Source: Clostridia bacterium | GTDB taxonomy: Bacteria > Bacillota > Clostridia > Acetivibrionales > STF1-152 | NCBI GenBank assembly: GCA_028280575.1 | Contig: JANQLN010000088.1 | Location: 1 to 58,327 of the forward strand | Length of the DNA stretch: 58,327 nucleotides | Direction: 5' to 3' | Shown here: piece by piece, positions 9,791 through 19,412 of the stretch | Numbering within the stretch: position 1 is the first letter of the stretch | How the letters are laid out: every line of letters starts with the position of its first letter | The notes under the pieces: model-generated | What the model was told of the DNA's origin: nothing | Databases searched by the model: none | The model's input: only the letters and a program-made list of their open reading frames with translations | Made by a program: the position numbers and the translations under genes

Positions 9791-9905
9791 GCCCTTATCC
9801 TTTATTATTAACGGCCAAAATCCGCAGCTATATGGAACGTCTTTAATTCTTGCAAAATGTATTATATCATAACAATCCTTTGATTATCAATAAATATCAA
9901 ATTTC

Positions 9906-12900
9906 TCATTGCTCAAACAATTTTTCTATTTCTTCATTATTGAGCTTTGACAGGAATGTTTCCCCCGGCTTGATGACCGAATCAATAAGCTCTTTTTTTC
10001 TTGACTGCATGTTATATATTTTTTCCTCGATTGTCCCTGCCGTAATCAGTTTGATCACCTGCACAACATTTTCCTGTCCTATCCTGTAAGCCCTGTCGGT
10101 AGCCTGTTCTTCAACTGCCGGATTCCACCACGGGTCATAATGTATAACCATATCCGCACCTGTGAGGTTCAAGCCTGTTCCGCCTGCTTTTAATGATATA
10201 AGAAACACTTTTCTTTCGCCCTTGTTAAACTGCCTTACCATAGTACCCCTTTCTTTGGTTTCCGTACTGCCTGTAAGGCTGAAATAACCGATATTTTTTT
10301 GCTTTAAAAGCCTTTCTATGATAAAAAGCATACTTCTAAACTGTGAAAATAAAAGTATTCTGTGTCCTGAATCCAGTGCATCATCCAGTATTTCATTCAA
10401 AAGCTCCAATTTTCCGCTGCCGCCCTTATAGTTTTCAACAAATGTGGAAGGATGGCAGCAAATCTGTCTCAGCCTTGTCAGTACGGCTAAAATCTTAATT
10501 TTGGAATTATCAATACCCCGTTGGGCTATTTCATCCTTTATTTCATTTTTTGCTTTTTGCAGGTATGCCAGGTATATTTTCTTTTGCCCTTCTGTGAGCT
10601 TGGATGATATTTTTGACTCTATTTTATCAGGAAGCTCTTTTAATACATCTGTTTTCATTCTTCGCATAATAAAGGGTCTTATATGCCTTGACAGCTCATT
10701 TAGAGAATCACTGTCATTTTCTTTGCATATTGGATTCTCAAATTTGCTTGCAAACTTTCCATGGTTGTAAAGATATCCTGGCATAATGAAGTCAAATATT
10801 GACCATAATTCGGTTAGTGAATTTTCTATAGGTGTACCTGTAAGTGCAAAGTATCCTTTTGCCTTAATCCTTTTTACAGCCTTGGCTGCCTGTGTTTGCG
10901 GATTTTTAATATGCTGGGCTTCATCAATAATGCAATATGAAAATTCAATATCCTTGTAAGAATCGATATCATTTCTAATCAAAGGATATGATGTAACTAT
11001 GAGCTCCCATTTATTTATTTCATTAATCAATGCCTGCCTGTATTCCTGGGTTCCGCTTATAACAAGGGTTTTTAGCTTGGGTACAAATTTTTCTACTTCA
11101 TCCTTCCAGTTATATATAAGCGTTGTCGGTGCAATTACAATTGCCGGTAATTTGGAATTGTCCCTTTCAGACAGCAAAAAAGTTATAATTTGCAGGGTTT
11201 TGCCCAAACCCATATCATCTGCAAGAACTCCTCCAAATCCATATTCAATTAGTGTTTTAAGCCATTTGTAGCCTGTTTTTTGATATGGCCTTAAAATTGC
11301 GGCCAATTGCTCTGGTATTACATAATCCGTTTCCGCATGCTCCTTAATATTCCTTACAAGCTCCTTAAAACCCGTATCTCTATTAATACTGTTATTTTCA
11401 GACTCCCTCAATATACTGTCCAGATACATGGCCTTGTGTTTAGGCAGCGTGATTATACGTTCATCAATGTTCTTATAGGATATGTCAAAGTGGTTGATTA
11501 TTTTGGATAAATTAATCAAATCCAGGTCGTTTAAAGGCAAAAAAGTCCCATCTTTAAGTCGGTAATATTTCTTCTTCATTTTAAGGGAATCCATTATTTT
11601 CATAAGCTCATCATTATCAATGTGTTCAAAGTCAAATGAAAACTCTAAAAAGTCCTCTTTAATTGAAATATTACCCGTAAAATTAATATTCCTGTTCAGC
11701 CTAAAATTTTTAAACTGGTCCGAATAGAAAATTACGGCATAATTTTGCAGCCTGGGCAGTTCATCAAAAATAAATTTACATATTTCATCGACATCTTCAA
11801 GATGTAAAACCCCATTTTTCACCTTGAATCCGGTCTTTTCAAAAAAAGATAATAAGCTCCTTTCCTTTTCCATATCCCTTAACAATATCCTGCTGTCTTT
11901 GTCTCCTCTTTTACTCTCAAAAGGATTGACAATTATATCATCATATTTAAATTCTACTCTTACGGTGATGCTTTTCCCTTCCCTGTCAAGAAAAACGGAA
12001 GGTTCAAGTTCAGCTACAAATATTCTTTTTCTGAGCTCATCATTAATGCTTACATCACATACTGCCTTTAATTCATTTAATACTTCGGAAATAAAGTCCT
12101 CTCTGTAATTTTCGGGAAATACGATTTTATGGACCCTGTTCATTTTAAAACCTTTCAGTATGGGTTCTATTACGGCCCTTTGTTTTTCAGATACCCTGTA
12201 TATGGTTTTATCGTAAAAAAAGTAATGGCTGCTGGCGCCAAAGTGCAGAAATCTAATATTGTTGTCATGAAGAAGTATTATGTCTTCGCCTTCATATGCT
12301 ACGTCAAGCTTAAAAGGTATATCATCATGGACTATTTTAATATTTTCATATAATACTCCGTCTATTTCAAAATTGAATGCCTTGTTATCAAGCTTGGAAA
12401 AAATACTTTCCAGATTTTTTACCGTAAGTATAACATGCCTTTTATCAAAAGCACTTAATGAAAATTTGTTGTATCCAAAGGTTGTTAATTCCAGCAGTTC
12501 CTTTTCACCATCGTAAATATCTTCTATAATATCAAATATTTTTTTATCTTCGTCGTATATTTTATGTATTGCCGGATTATAAGTAAAATTTTTCCCGAAA
12601 AATATTTCCAATCCCGCTTTTTTATTTTTTATAAACTCGTATACATCTTTAATTACATATGGCCTATCCCTTCCAATTTTAAAAGATGCCCGGGTCATCA
12701 TCCTGTCCCTTTTTGTATTTACATGAAAAGTTATATCCAGTGTGATAACAACTGAACTTTTTATACCCTGGGATGATATTGAGGACAATATTTCTATAAA
12801 GGCTTTTCTATTATTCAAATAGATAATTTTGTTTTTTTCAAGCTCATCCCTTATTTTAAATAATACCGCAATTACGTGCTTGCAAAGCCCGTAATATTTG

Positions 12901-13133
12901 TCAAAAGCCGGACAGCCGCAATAAAAGGAACTTATGTTTTCATTTTCGCCCACCTTTATTCTCACATTGTACAAATCATTACCATGGACTGTGGTTAAGT
13001 ATTGCTTTTGGATATCGTCAAAATGAAGCATACCAACCTTGTCATTATAGTAATACATACGGCCGCTTTGAAAGGTTCTGTGATTTGTAGCACCTTCCAG
13101 CAGATTCCGGTCACTTAAATCCCTTATGTTCAT
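9906..13133 (-). CDS. SWIM zinc-finger SNF2-family helicase/ATPase
   Basis: About 1075 residues. The N-terminal SWIM finger (C72, C74, C84, H86: CGC...CKH) is followed by a long bacterial SNF2-associated region. The SNF2 ATPase then shows motif I DDMGLGKT, motif II DEAQHIKN, motif III ALTGTPIENS, and motifs V-VI in the second RecA-like lobe (SLKAGGTGLNLTGAD, ATDRAYRIGQ). SWI2/SNF2 ATPases translocate on duplex DNA and remodel protein-DNA complexes; the related RapA recycles RNA polymerase. The target here is unknown. GAGAGGA six bases before ATG 13133 supports this start over an in-frame TTG at 13148. No restriction or defence genes adjoin it, so a housekeeping role seems likelier. Confidence 0.9.
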   Translation of the reverse strand: MNIRDLSDRNLLEGATNHRTFQSGRMYYYNDKVGMLHFDDIQKQYLTTVHGNDLYNVRIKVGENENISSFYCGCPAFDKYYGLCKHVIAVLFKIRDELEKNKIIYLNNRKAFIEILSSISSQGIKSSVVITLDITFHVNTKRDRMMTRASFKIGRDRPYVIKDVYEFIKNKKAGLEIFFGKNFTYNPAIHKIYDEDKKIFDIIEDIYDGEKELLELTTFGYNKFSLSAFDKRHVILTVKNLESIFSKLDNKAFNFEIDGVLYENIKIVHDDIPFKLDVAYEGEDIILLHDNNIRFLHFGASSHYFFYDKTIYRVSEKQRAVIEPILKGFKMNRVHKIVFPENYREDFISEVLNELKAVCDVSINDELRKRIFVAELEPSVFLDREGKSITVRVEFKYDDIIVNPFESKRGDKDSRILLRDMEKERSLLSFFEKTGFKVKNGVLHLEDVDEICKFIFDELPRLQNYAVIFYSDQFKNFRLNRNINFTGNISIKEDFLEFSFDFEHIDNDELMKIMDSLKMKKKYYRLKDGTFLPLNDLDLINLSKIINHFDISYKNIDERIITLPKHKAMYLDSILRESENNSINRDTGFKELVRNIKEHAETDYVIPEQLAAILRPYQKTGYKWLKTLIEYGFGGVLADDMGLGKTLQIITFLLSERDNSKLPAIVIAPTTLIYNWKDEVEKFVPKLKTLVISGTQEYRQALINEINKWELIVTSYPLIRNDIDSYKDIEFSYCIIDEAQHIKNPQTQAAKAVKRIKAKGYFALTGTPIENSLTELWSIFDFIMPGYLYNHGKFASKFENPICKENDSDSLNELSRHIRPFIMRRMKTDVLKELPDKIESKISSKLTEGQKKIYLAYLQKAKNEIKDEIAQRGIDNSKIKILAVLTRLRQICCHPSTFVENYKGGSGKLELLNEILDDALDSGHRILLFSQFRSMLFIIERLLKQKNIGYFSLTGSTETKERGTMVRQFNKGERKVFLISLKAGGTGLNLTGADMVIHYDPWWNPAVEEQATDRAYRIGQENVVQVIKLITAGTIEEKIYNMQSRKKELIDSVIKPGETFLSKLNNEEIEKLFEQ

Positions 13134-13335
13134 AATACATCCTCTCAAATATATAAAATCCGGGTATTACAACGGCAAAAAAAATACCTTGGTGGTCTGT
13201 GGATTTAACGCCGGTATAAATGCCAAATTTTAATTCATTCCATACTATATAGTACAATAAATGGTTATCTTTTCATTCTATAATATGATGATATTAATAT
13301 CAACTTAAACTTTCTCAAAATTTTTTATTTTTCAC

Positions 13336-13364
13336 TTGACGAAAGGAATTATTTGATTTATACT
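13336..13364 (+). promoter_or_regulatory. sigma-A promoter of the tRNA(CAT) gene
   Basis: TTGACG (13336-13341), a 17-base spacer and TATACT (13359-13364) lie 32 bases before the tRNA. Spacing and position fit a vegetative promoter for the single tRNA gene. Confidence 0.75.
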
Positions 13365-13395
13365 ATGTCTTGCGGCTTTATTTGAGAGTTTATAA

Positions 13396-13472
13396 GGGCC
13401 TTTAGCTCAGTTGGTCAGAGCAACCGGCTCATAACCGGTTGGTCCGGGGTTCAAGTCCCTGAAGGCCCACCA
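13396..13472 (+). tRNA. tRNA with CAT anticodon (Ile2/lysidine or elongator Met)
   Basis: A 77-base tRNA with encoded CCA. The acceptor stem GGGCCTT pairs with AAGGCCC. The D arm has AGCTCAGTTGGTCAGAGC. The anticodon loop CTCATAA places CAT at 13430-13432. The T loop reads GGTTCAAGTCC. The body resembles the Firmicute isoleucine tRNA whose CAT is modified to lysidine-AU, but elongator tRNA-Met also shares the loop, so the amino acid is left open. A 69-residue antisense frame over this gene is a known annotation artefact. Confidence 0.93.
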
Positions 13473-13545
13473 ATATTGCAGCAGGATTTGAGAAGCGGGA
13501 TATTTGTTCCTCTTCTCATTTTGTTGTATCCGGCCCGATAACCTT

Positions 13546-14940
13546 CTACTTTCCGAGTTCCAAAACAATTTCTTTGAATTTTTTACCCCGTTCGGCAAAA
13601 TCCTTGAACATATCAAAGCTTGTGCTTGCCGGAGACAATATTATAATATCTCCCGGCTTTGCAAAGAGATATGCATTGTTTACCGCGTCTTCAAGGCTTT
13701 CACTATTAATTACTTGAATATCTGTTCCTTTACCGCTGGCATATGTTTCATCTTTTAATGCCTTTTCAATCTTAACCGAGGTTTCACCCAGCAGGACAAG
13801 GCACTTAATCCTGCCAACCATGGCTTTAGCCAAATTTTCATAATTATTTTTTTTATCCTTGCCTCCTGCTATTAAAATGACCTTTTGATTGAATGATTTC
13901 AATCCGGCTATTGTTCTGTTCGGACTTGTTGCAATTGAGTCATTATAAAACCTTATTTCATTTATTTTGGCAACCGGTTCTATCCTGTGCTCAACTCCCC
14001 TGAATGATGAAGCCACCTTTTTGATTGATTCTGCCGAAACACAATCCATAACTGCAGCTGATGCCGCAAGATAATTTTCAATATTGTGCTTTCCCGGTAA
14101 TATTATTATGCCTGTATCCATTATTTCGGTTGAGCCTTTTCCATCACTGTACACCATTTTTTCACCATCTAAATACATACCCCTGGCCAGTACTTCCCTT
14201 CGGCTGAAAAAAATCTCTTTGCCTGTGGTTTCACCTGCAAACTCCCGTGTTATTTTATTATCATAATTCAAAATAAGCCTGTTATTTTTTGTTTGATACT
14301 TAAATATATTTTTTTTAGCTCCTACGTATTCATCCATAGACTTGTGTATGTCGAGATGGTTAGGTGTAATATTTGTTATTACTGCGGTTTGTGGACTTTT
14401 TTTCATTGTAAGAAGCTGAAAACTGCTCAGCTCAAGGACAACCTTGTCCTTTTCCCCTATTTCTCCAACCATATCTAAAAGGGGAGTACCTATATTGCCT
14501 CCCAGCCAGCACTTAAATCCTTCCTGCTTAAGCATTTCATGCATTAATGTTGAAGTAGTGGTTTTGCCGTCGCTTCCTGTAACTGCATAAATTCCGGCAG
14601 GGCATAATTCAAAAAATAATTCCATTTCGCTGCTTAACACGGCCCCTCTTTTAAGCTCCTCCAGAATCGGTTGTATATCGGGACGGATAACGGGAGTTTT
14701 AAATATTAAGTCAAAGCCCTTTAGCCTATCCAGATAATCATATCCCAGACTGTACTCAATATCACAATCCTTTAATTCATTCATCCTGTCTTTTATAATT
14801 TCAGGTTCGGCCTTATCAAATGCTGTTATTTCCCCTCCCATTTTATATAGGAATTTTATAAGCGGCGTGTTGCTGACTCCTATTCCCAGAACTGCTATTT
14901 TTTTATTATATATGTATTCCTTGCATTGCGTAAGGTTCAA
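13546..14940 (-). CDS. murD: UDP-N-acetylmuramoyl-L-alanine--D-glutamate ligase
   Basis: A 464-residue Mur ligase that adds D-glutamate to UDP-MurNAc-L-Ala in cytoplasmic peptidoglycan synthesis. An N-terminal Rossmann-like domain opens KIAVLGIGVSNTPLI. The ATP loop is TGSDGKTTTSTLMHE, the central signature is ITNITPNHLDIH, and the C-terminal domain has GVEHRIEPV and FYNDSIATSP. These are the MurD hallmarks. The start is TTG at 14940, with GGGAGATG eight bases upstream. It lies outside a dcw cluster, between the two tRNA genes, as a single gene. Confidence 0.94.
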   Translation of the reverse strand: MNLTQCKEYIYNKKIAVLGIGVSNTPLIKFLYKMGGEITAFDKAEPEIIKDRMNELKDCDIEYSLGYDYLDRLKGFDLIFKTPVIRPDIQPILEELKRGAVLSSEMELFFELCPAGIYAVTGSDGKTTTSTLMHEMLKQEGFKCWLGGNIGTPLLDMVGEIGEKDKVVLELSSFQLLTMKKSPQTAVITNITPNHLDIHKSMDEYVGAKKNIFKYQTKNNRLILNYDNKITREFAGETTGKEIFFSRREVLARGMYLDGEKMVYSDGKGSTEIMDTGIIILPGKHNIENYLAASAAVMDCVSAESIKKVASSFRGVEHRIEPVAKINEIRFYNDSIATSPNRTIAGLKSFNQKVILIAGGKDKKNNYENLAKAMVGRIKCLVLLGETSVKIEKALKDETYASGKGTDIQVINSESLEDAVNNAYLFAKPGDIIILSPASTSFDMFKDFAERGKKFKEIVLELGK

Positions 14941-15083
14941 TTAAAATCATCTCCCAACATACATTTTTTCCGGCCGGCTGCTTCTGTGGAAAACCTTGCT
15001 TATGGTTACTGTTTTTTTAGCTGGTATATAAGCAAATTGCTTTCCATACCTATATTATTGACAAAAAATTATTTTTTAACTAC

Positions 15084-15113
15084 TTGACATTAATATGCCT
15101 TATCTAGTAAAAT
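15084..15113 (+). promoter_or_regulatory. sigma-A promoter of tRNA-Leu
   Basis: TTGACA (15084-15089), an 18-base spacer and TAAAAT (15108-15113) lie 14 bases before the tRNA-Leu gene. A second TTGACA occurs at 15058-15063 without a well-placed partner. Confidence 0.7.
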
Positions 15114-15127
15114 AGTTACTGCACCTT

Positions 15128-15215
15128 GCGAGAGTGGTGGAACTGGCAGACTCGCTAGATTCAGGTTCTAGTGTCCTTTACGGGCGTGCGGGTTCGAATC
15201 CCGCCTCTCGCACCA
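15128..15215 (+). tRNA. tRNA-Leu (CAG anticodon)
   Basis: An 88-base class II tRNA with encoded CCA. The acceptor stem GCGAGAG pairs with CTCTCGC. The anticodon stem CTAGA/TCTAG encloses the loop TTCAGGT, placing CAG at 15162-15164. A long variable arm precedes the T arm GGTTCGAATCC. CAG reads CTG leucine codons. Confidence 0.96.
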
Positions 15216-15238
15216 TATATAACAGTGCTTTTAAGTTT

Positions 15239-16021
15239 TTATTCTCCAATGTTTCCTTCCTTTTTATAAAAAAACGTTCTTACAGATTTAAACTTATAAT
15301 TTGAAGCATTAATTATTTGTTCGGTGCTTCCTACAAAAAGTATACCCTTTTCCTTAAGGGATCTGTTAAATTTTTCGTAAATCATACTTTTTGCATCCTG
15401 GGTAAAGTATATAAGTACATTTCTGCATATTATAAGGTCGCAGCCTTTTGGGTAATCATCCTTAAGAAGATTCAGCATACGGAATTTTACACGTTCTTTC
15501 ACAAAATCCTTTATATATATGCTGTCATTTTCATATTTGAAGTATTTTCTGATATATTCCTCCGGCAGCTTATCAACACTGGCTTTACTGTAAATTCCAA
15601 GCTTTGCCTTTTCCAGTGCTCCCCTATCAATATCCGTAGCAATTACGTTTATTTTTTCCAGCGGTAAAAATTTATTAAGCACCATTACCATTGTGTAAGG
15701 TTCATCTCCCGTTGAACATGCACTGCTCCAGATAATGGGATTACTGTTTTGCCTGAGTAAAATGGGGAGTACATCATTTTTTAGTACCGTCCACTGTTCA
15801 GGATTCCTGTAAAATTCCGAGACATTTATAGTAAGATAGTTTATAAACTCACTATATAATTTTTTATTCTCCTTTATGGCATAAAAATATTCTTCATAAT
15901 TATTATATGTATTCTTTCTTATAAGGGAATCAATTCTTCGCTTCATTTGTCTTTCCTTATAGTAATTAAGATCAATACCGGAAAGATTTAATATTACATT
16001 TTTAAACTTCTCATAGTCCAT
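15239..16021 (-). CDS. cheR: CheR-type protein-glutamate O-methyltransferase
   Basis: A 260-residue SAM-dependent methyltransferase. The N-terminal CheR helical domain (residues 1-75) contains RRIDSLIRK. The catalytic domain shows SSACSTGDEPYTMVM for SAM binding, ATDIDRGALEKAKLG, and DLIICRNVLIYF, the family signature. CheR methylates glutamates on chemoreceptors in the adaptation step of chemotaxis. No other chemotaxis gene is in the window, so it is an orphan here, and the receptor partner cannot be named. The ATG at 16021 has only a weak, distant GGAAAGG upstream. Confidence 0.93.
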   Translation of the reverse strand: MDYEKFKNVILNLSGIDLNYYKERQMKRRIDSLIRKNTYNNYEEYFYAIKENKKLYSEFINYLTINVSEFYRNPEQWTVLKNDVLPILLRQNSNPIIWSSACSTGDEPYTMVMVLNKFLPLEKINVIATDIDRGALEKAKLGIYSKASVDKLPEEYIRKYFKYENDSIYIKDFVKERVKFRMLNLLKDDYPKGCDLIICRNVLIYFTQDAKSMIYEKFNRSLKEKGILFVGSTEQIINASNYKFKSVRTFFYKKEGNIGE

Positions 16022-16072
16022 ACCAGCACAATACCTTTCCGTAAGCTAAAAAATTTTATGTGTTACAGACTG

Positions 16073-16471
16073 CTAATTAAAAAACCTTTCAATCTCTACC
16101 TCCGCGTTCCTGACTGAATCCGAGGCGTGAATAAGATTCTCAAAATCATGTGACCCCAAATCCCCCCTGATTGTTCCCGGAGGGGAATCATAAGTTTTCC
16201 TGTTCCCCAGCATGCTTCTCACTATCTTTATAACATTCTCACCTTCAATAATGATTGCTACTATAGGACCTGATGTTATAAATTCAATCATGTCCCCATA
16301 TATTGATTCATGGCTTACATGTCCATAATGCTCCTTAGCCAGTTCTTCTGTCATTGTCATCATTTTCATATCGGCTATTTTCAAATCACGCTTTTCAAAT
16401 CTGGTTAGTATTTCACCTATAAGCTTTCTTTTTACAGCATCAGGCTTTAAAAAAACAAGTGTTCTTTCCAT
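16073..16471 (-). CDS. ndk: nucleoside diphosphate kinase
   Basis: A 132-residue enzyme that transfers the gamma-phosphate from ATP to nucleoside diphosphates through a phosphohistidine. It opens ERTLVFLKPDAVKR and contains the catalytic motif NLIHASDS. Arg and Lys nucleotide contacts appear in MLGNRKTYDSPPGTIRGD. The frame extends to ATG 16480, but AAAGGATGG overlaps that codon and is properly spaced from ATG 16471, so the shorter form is taken. It lies downstream of the ispH-rpsA gene, separated by a 12-bp inverted repeat. Confidence 0.95.
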   Translation of the reverse strand: MERTLVFLKPDAVKRKLIGEILTRFEKRDLKIADMKMMTMTEELAKEHYGHVSHESIYGDMIEFITSGPIVAIIIEGENVIKIVRSMLGNRKTYDSPPGTIRGDLGSHDFENLIHASDSVRNAEVEIERFFN

Positions 16472-16503
16472 AAATTCCATCCTTTAACCTTTGTATTATG
16501 TGC

Positions 16504-16542
16504 AACAGGCTGTTGTGTTTTTTATGCCAACAACAGCCTGTT
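16504..16542. terminator. inverted repeat between ispH-rpsA and ndk, possible terminator
   Basis: AACAGGCTGTTG (16504-16515) and CAACAGCCTGTT (16531-16542) are perfect 12-bp arms with a 15-base loop. It sits just past the ispH-rpsA stop on the minus strand. No T-run follows on that strand, so it may attenuate or process the transcript rather than be a classical terminator. Confidence 0.45.
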
Positions 16543-16605
16543 TTATCTTCATTAATTTTTTATAAGCTATATGCAACTTAATAATTCTATTTTCCAAACA
16601 TACTG

Positions 16606-18825
16606 TTATTCAGCTTCCTTTTGCTCTTCACTTACCATAGTTTTGTCTTCCCCTGTGTTTTTCGGAGCTTCTTCCACATGGGCAGCAGGTTCGCCGGCCG
16701 TTTCGTCAGCCTCTCCAAAATGGGAAAGGTCCAGTCCGCTCAACATATCTCCCAGCTTCAAATTCATCTCTTCAACATGCCTTGCCGGAGCTTCCTGCTT
16801 GGGCGCGGTTTTTGGGACGCTGCCTTTTACTATCTTTTTCTTCCTTTCCCTAACAGGTTTTTTTTCTTCTACTTTTTCAACTGCCGGGGGCCCTTCAGGC
16901 TCAGGGGGATCAATAGGATTGGCCTCTTTAATGCTCAGGCTCAAACGCTTCTTTTCTCCATCAACCTCCATTACCCTGGCTTCTACCTCCTGGCCGTTTT
17001 TAATGACATCTTCAGGTTTTGCAATTCTCTTATTGGAAATTTGTGAAATGTGTACCAGCCCGTCCAGCCCTTTTTCAAGCTCAACAAAAACTCCAAAAGG
17101 TACAAGTCTGACAACTTTACCTTTAACCGAATCTCCAACTTTGTATTTCTCATCTATTTTATACCAGGGATTATCCTCTAACTTTCTATATCCCAGTGAA
17201 ACCCTTCCTTTTTCCTTGTCAAACTCAAGCACTCTTACTTCTACCTCATCTCCTGTTTTGACAACCTGTGAAGGATGCTTGATCTTATTCCATGAAAGCT
17301 CAGTTAAATGAATAAGCCCGTCCACACCGCCAATATCAACAAAAGCACCAAAATCGGTAAGCCCTGTAACTAAACCCTTATACTCCTTGCCTTCTTCAAT
17401 CTCTTCCCATAGCTTGGTGACTTTGGCTTCTTTTTCTTCTTCAACAATAATTCTATGAGAACCTACTACCTTCTGCTTCCTTTTATTAAACTCTATTATT
17501 CTTACAGGAAGCTTTTTGTGGAGAAATTCACTTAAATCCTTTACATATTTATCGCTAACCTGGGATGCCGGAATAAATATTTTCAAACCATTATAAACGG
17601 CAATAACCCCGCCTTTAACTACTTCCACAATTTCTGCTTCAACAGGTGTTTTATCCTTATGTGCCTTTTTTACGGCGTTCCATTTGTTTTTTTCATCAAC
17701 AACCTTTTTGGATAGCTTTACCTGTCCTTCCTTATCATCAACTCTTAAAATAAACACTTCAATTTCATCGCCGGGCTGTATGTTATCCTCGGCTTTAAAT
17801 CCAGGTTCATCCGTATATTCCTCTATTGGCAGTATGCCATCACATTTATATCCCAGATCAACATATATTTCACTGTCGTTAAAGCCTATAATCTTACCCT
17901 TTACAGTCTTACCTGATTGTAAAGTGACAATTGAGTCCTCAAAGGCTTCCTTAAAATTTATTTCGGTTTCTTGCTGTTGTTCCTTGTTAAGTTCTTCCAT
18001 CCTGTCAATAACCTCCTTAATTATCCAGTCGGGTGTCGATGCTCCCGCTGTGATTCCAACATTGTTAATGTTATTTATATTTATCGGCGGCAAATCACCG
18101 ACTGTCTCAATTTTGTAAGTATTACCGCATATTTCCCTGCATTTTTGGTAAAGCTTTTCAGTGTTACTGCTTTGTGCTCCACCAATTACTATCATCATAT
18201 CCACACCTGAGGCAATTTTCACACCCTCCAGCTGCCTTTGTGTTGTGGCATTACATATTGTATCAAATTTTATCACATTTTGAAACGCTTTCTTAATATA
18301 TTCGGTAATTTTTACCCATTTATCTTCTGTTAATGTTGTTTGGGCAACAATACAAGTATTCCCGCCCGTCCCTTCTATATTTTTTACGTCTTCAATACTA
18401 TTTACAATAAAAGCGCTGTTTTCACACCATCCGTTAATACCTATAACTTCGGGATGCTTTTTATCACCGGCGATAATTATAGTGTAACCCTCACCATACT
18501 TTTCCTCAACCAGCTTATGTATTTTTTTTACATAGGGACATGTCAAGTCTATCATTTCAAGCTGCTTATCCGTTATGCTTTTATAAACATCAGGAGTTAC
18601 CCCATGGGCCCTTATAACAACATATCCTTTTTCAGTAATGCTATTTACATCTTCTATTACTTCTACACCCTTTTTGCAGAGCATGTCCACTAATTGCTCA
18701 TTATGTATTATAGGGCCTAATGTATATATTCTCTTATGTTCATCTTCCAATAGCTGGTTTATTGTGTTAATCGCCTTATTTACTCCGAAACAAAAACCTG
18801 CCGTATCAGCCACAATAATGTTCAA
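16606..18825 (-). CDS. ispH-rpsA: fused 4-hydroxy-3-methylbut-2-enyl diphosphate reductase / 30S ribosomal protein S1
   Basis: A 739-residue fusion. Residues 1-285 are IspH, the last enzyme of the MEP isoprenoid pathway, with the three iron-sulfur cysteines C12, C96 and C191 and catalytic E126 in HPEVIG. From about residue 300 four S1 (OB-fold) repeats follow, the third and fourth the most typical (LTDFGAFVDIGGVDGLIHL, VPFGVFVELEKGLDGLVHIS). The tail is basic, then acidic and probably disordered. This fusion is known across Clostridia. The start overlaps plsC by four bases (ATGA), so it is the last gene of the cmk-plsC operon. Confidence 0.95.
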   Translation of the reverse strand: MNIIVADTAGFCFGVNKAINTINQLLEDEHKRIYTLGPIIHNEQLVDMLCKKGVEVIEDVNSITEKGYVVIRAHGVTPDVYKSITDKQLEMIDLTCPYVKKIHKLVEEKYGEGYTIIIAGDKKHPEVIGINGWCENSAFIVNSIEDVKNIEGTGGNTCIVAQTTLTEDKWVKITEYIKKAFQNVIKFDTICNATTQRQLEGVKIASGVDMMIVIGGAQSSNTEKLYQKCREICGNTYKIETVGDLPPININNINNVGITAGASTPDWIIKEVIDRMEELNKEQQQETEINFKEAFEDSIVTLQSGKTVKGKIIGFNDSEIYVDLGYKCDGILPIEEYTDEPGFKAEDNIQPGDEIEVFILRVDDKEGQVKLSKKVVDEKNKWNAVKKAHKDKTPVEAEIVEVVKGGVIAVYNGLKIFIPASQVSDKYVKDLSEFLHKKLPVRIIEFNKRKQKVVGSHRIIVEEEKEAKVTKLWEEIEEGKEYKGLVTGLTDFGAFVDIGGVDGLIHLTELSWNKIKHPSQVVKTGDEVEVRVLEFDKEKGRVSLGYRKLEDNPWYKIDEKYKVGDSVKGKVVRLVPFGVFVELEKGLDGLVHISQISNKRIAKPEDVIKNGQEVEARVMEVDGEKKRLSLSIKEANPIDPPEPEGPPAVEKVEEKKPVRERKKKIVKGSVPKTAPKQEAPARHVEEMNLKLGDMLSGLDLSHFGEADETAGEPAAHVEEAPKNTGEDKTMVSEEQKEAE

Positions 18826-19412
18826 TATCCCACCTCCAAAAGCTGTCCGATTGAACTCATTATTCTCTTACTGATTTTATTAAGGATGTCTTTCTTTTCA
18901 TAGGTAAATTCCATGTCACTTACATAAAACGGTTTCCCATAAGTCACATCTACCCTGCCAAATATTTTAAAATCTATTTTTATAGCTACCGGCAATATGG
19001 GTGCATTTGTCTTGACTGCCAGGTAAGCCGCTCCATTACCTATTCTTAGCTTCCCTTTCCTTTTTTTCAACCTGGTTCCCTGGGGAAAAATCCCGACCAC
19101 CTTTCCCATTTTAAGGTGGGATAACGCAGTTTTAAAAGAATCAATATCCCCTTTTCCCCTGTTCACAGGAAAAGCTCCGAGTCCTTTTAGTGCAAGCCCA
19201 AGTATGGGATTGTAAAAAAGCTCTTTTTTTGCCATCCAGTATATCCATGTTTTTATCCAGCATCCTATGAAAAACATATCAAGCATGGTTTCATGATTGC
19301 AACAGAGTATAAATGCCTTATCTGCGGGCAGATTTTCCCTGTTATGATGTTTTACCCGAAAAAGCAAGCCTAAAATAACAAATGATATTTTCCTTACAGC
19401 AATCTTATACAT
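18822..19412 (-). CDS. plsC: 1-acyl-sn-glycerol-3-phosphate acyltransferase
   Basis: A 196-residue membrane-associated acyltransferase that makes phosphatidic acid from lysophosphatidate. It carries the HX4D box NHETMLD, the glycerol-phosphate motif FPQGTRLKKRKG and the PILPVAI block, after an N-terminal hydrophobic stretch. It overlaps the upstream aroH-cmk gene by eight bases and the downstream ispH-rpsA by four, so the three are translationally coupled. cmk-plsC-ispH order is common in Clostridia. Confidence 0.9.
   Translation of the reverse strand: MYKIAVRKISFVILGLLFRVKHHNRENLPADKAFILCCNHETMLDMFFIGCWIKTWIYWMAKKELFYNPILGLALKGLGAFPVNRGKGDIDSFKTALSHLKMGKVVGIFPQGTRLKKRKGKLRIGNGAAYLAVKTNAPILPVAIKIDFKIFGRVDVTYGKPFYVSDMEFTYEKKDILNKISKRIMSSIGQLLEVGY

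Noticed and set aside
13407..13616. 69-residue frame antisense to the tRNA(CAT) gene, ending FRDLNPGPTGYEPVALTN
   Set aside because: This peptide is the translated complement of a tRNA and is a common false annotation in many genomes.
16571..17311. 246-residue plus-strand frame rich in Ser and Phe
   Set aside because: It lies wholly opposite the S1 repeats of ispH-rpsA, has low-complexity composition and no ribosome site.
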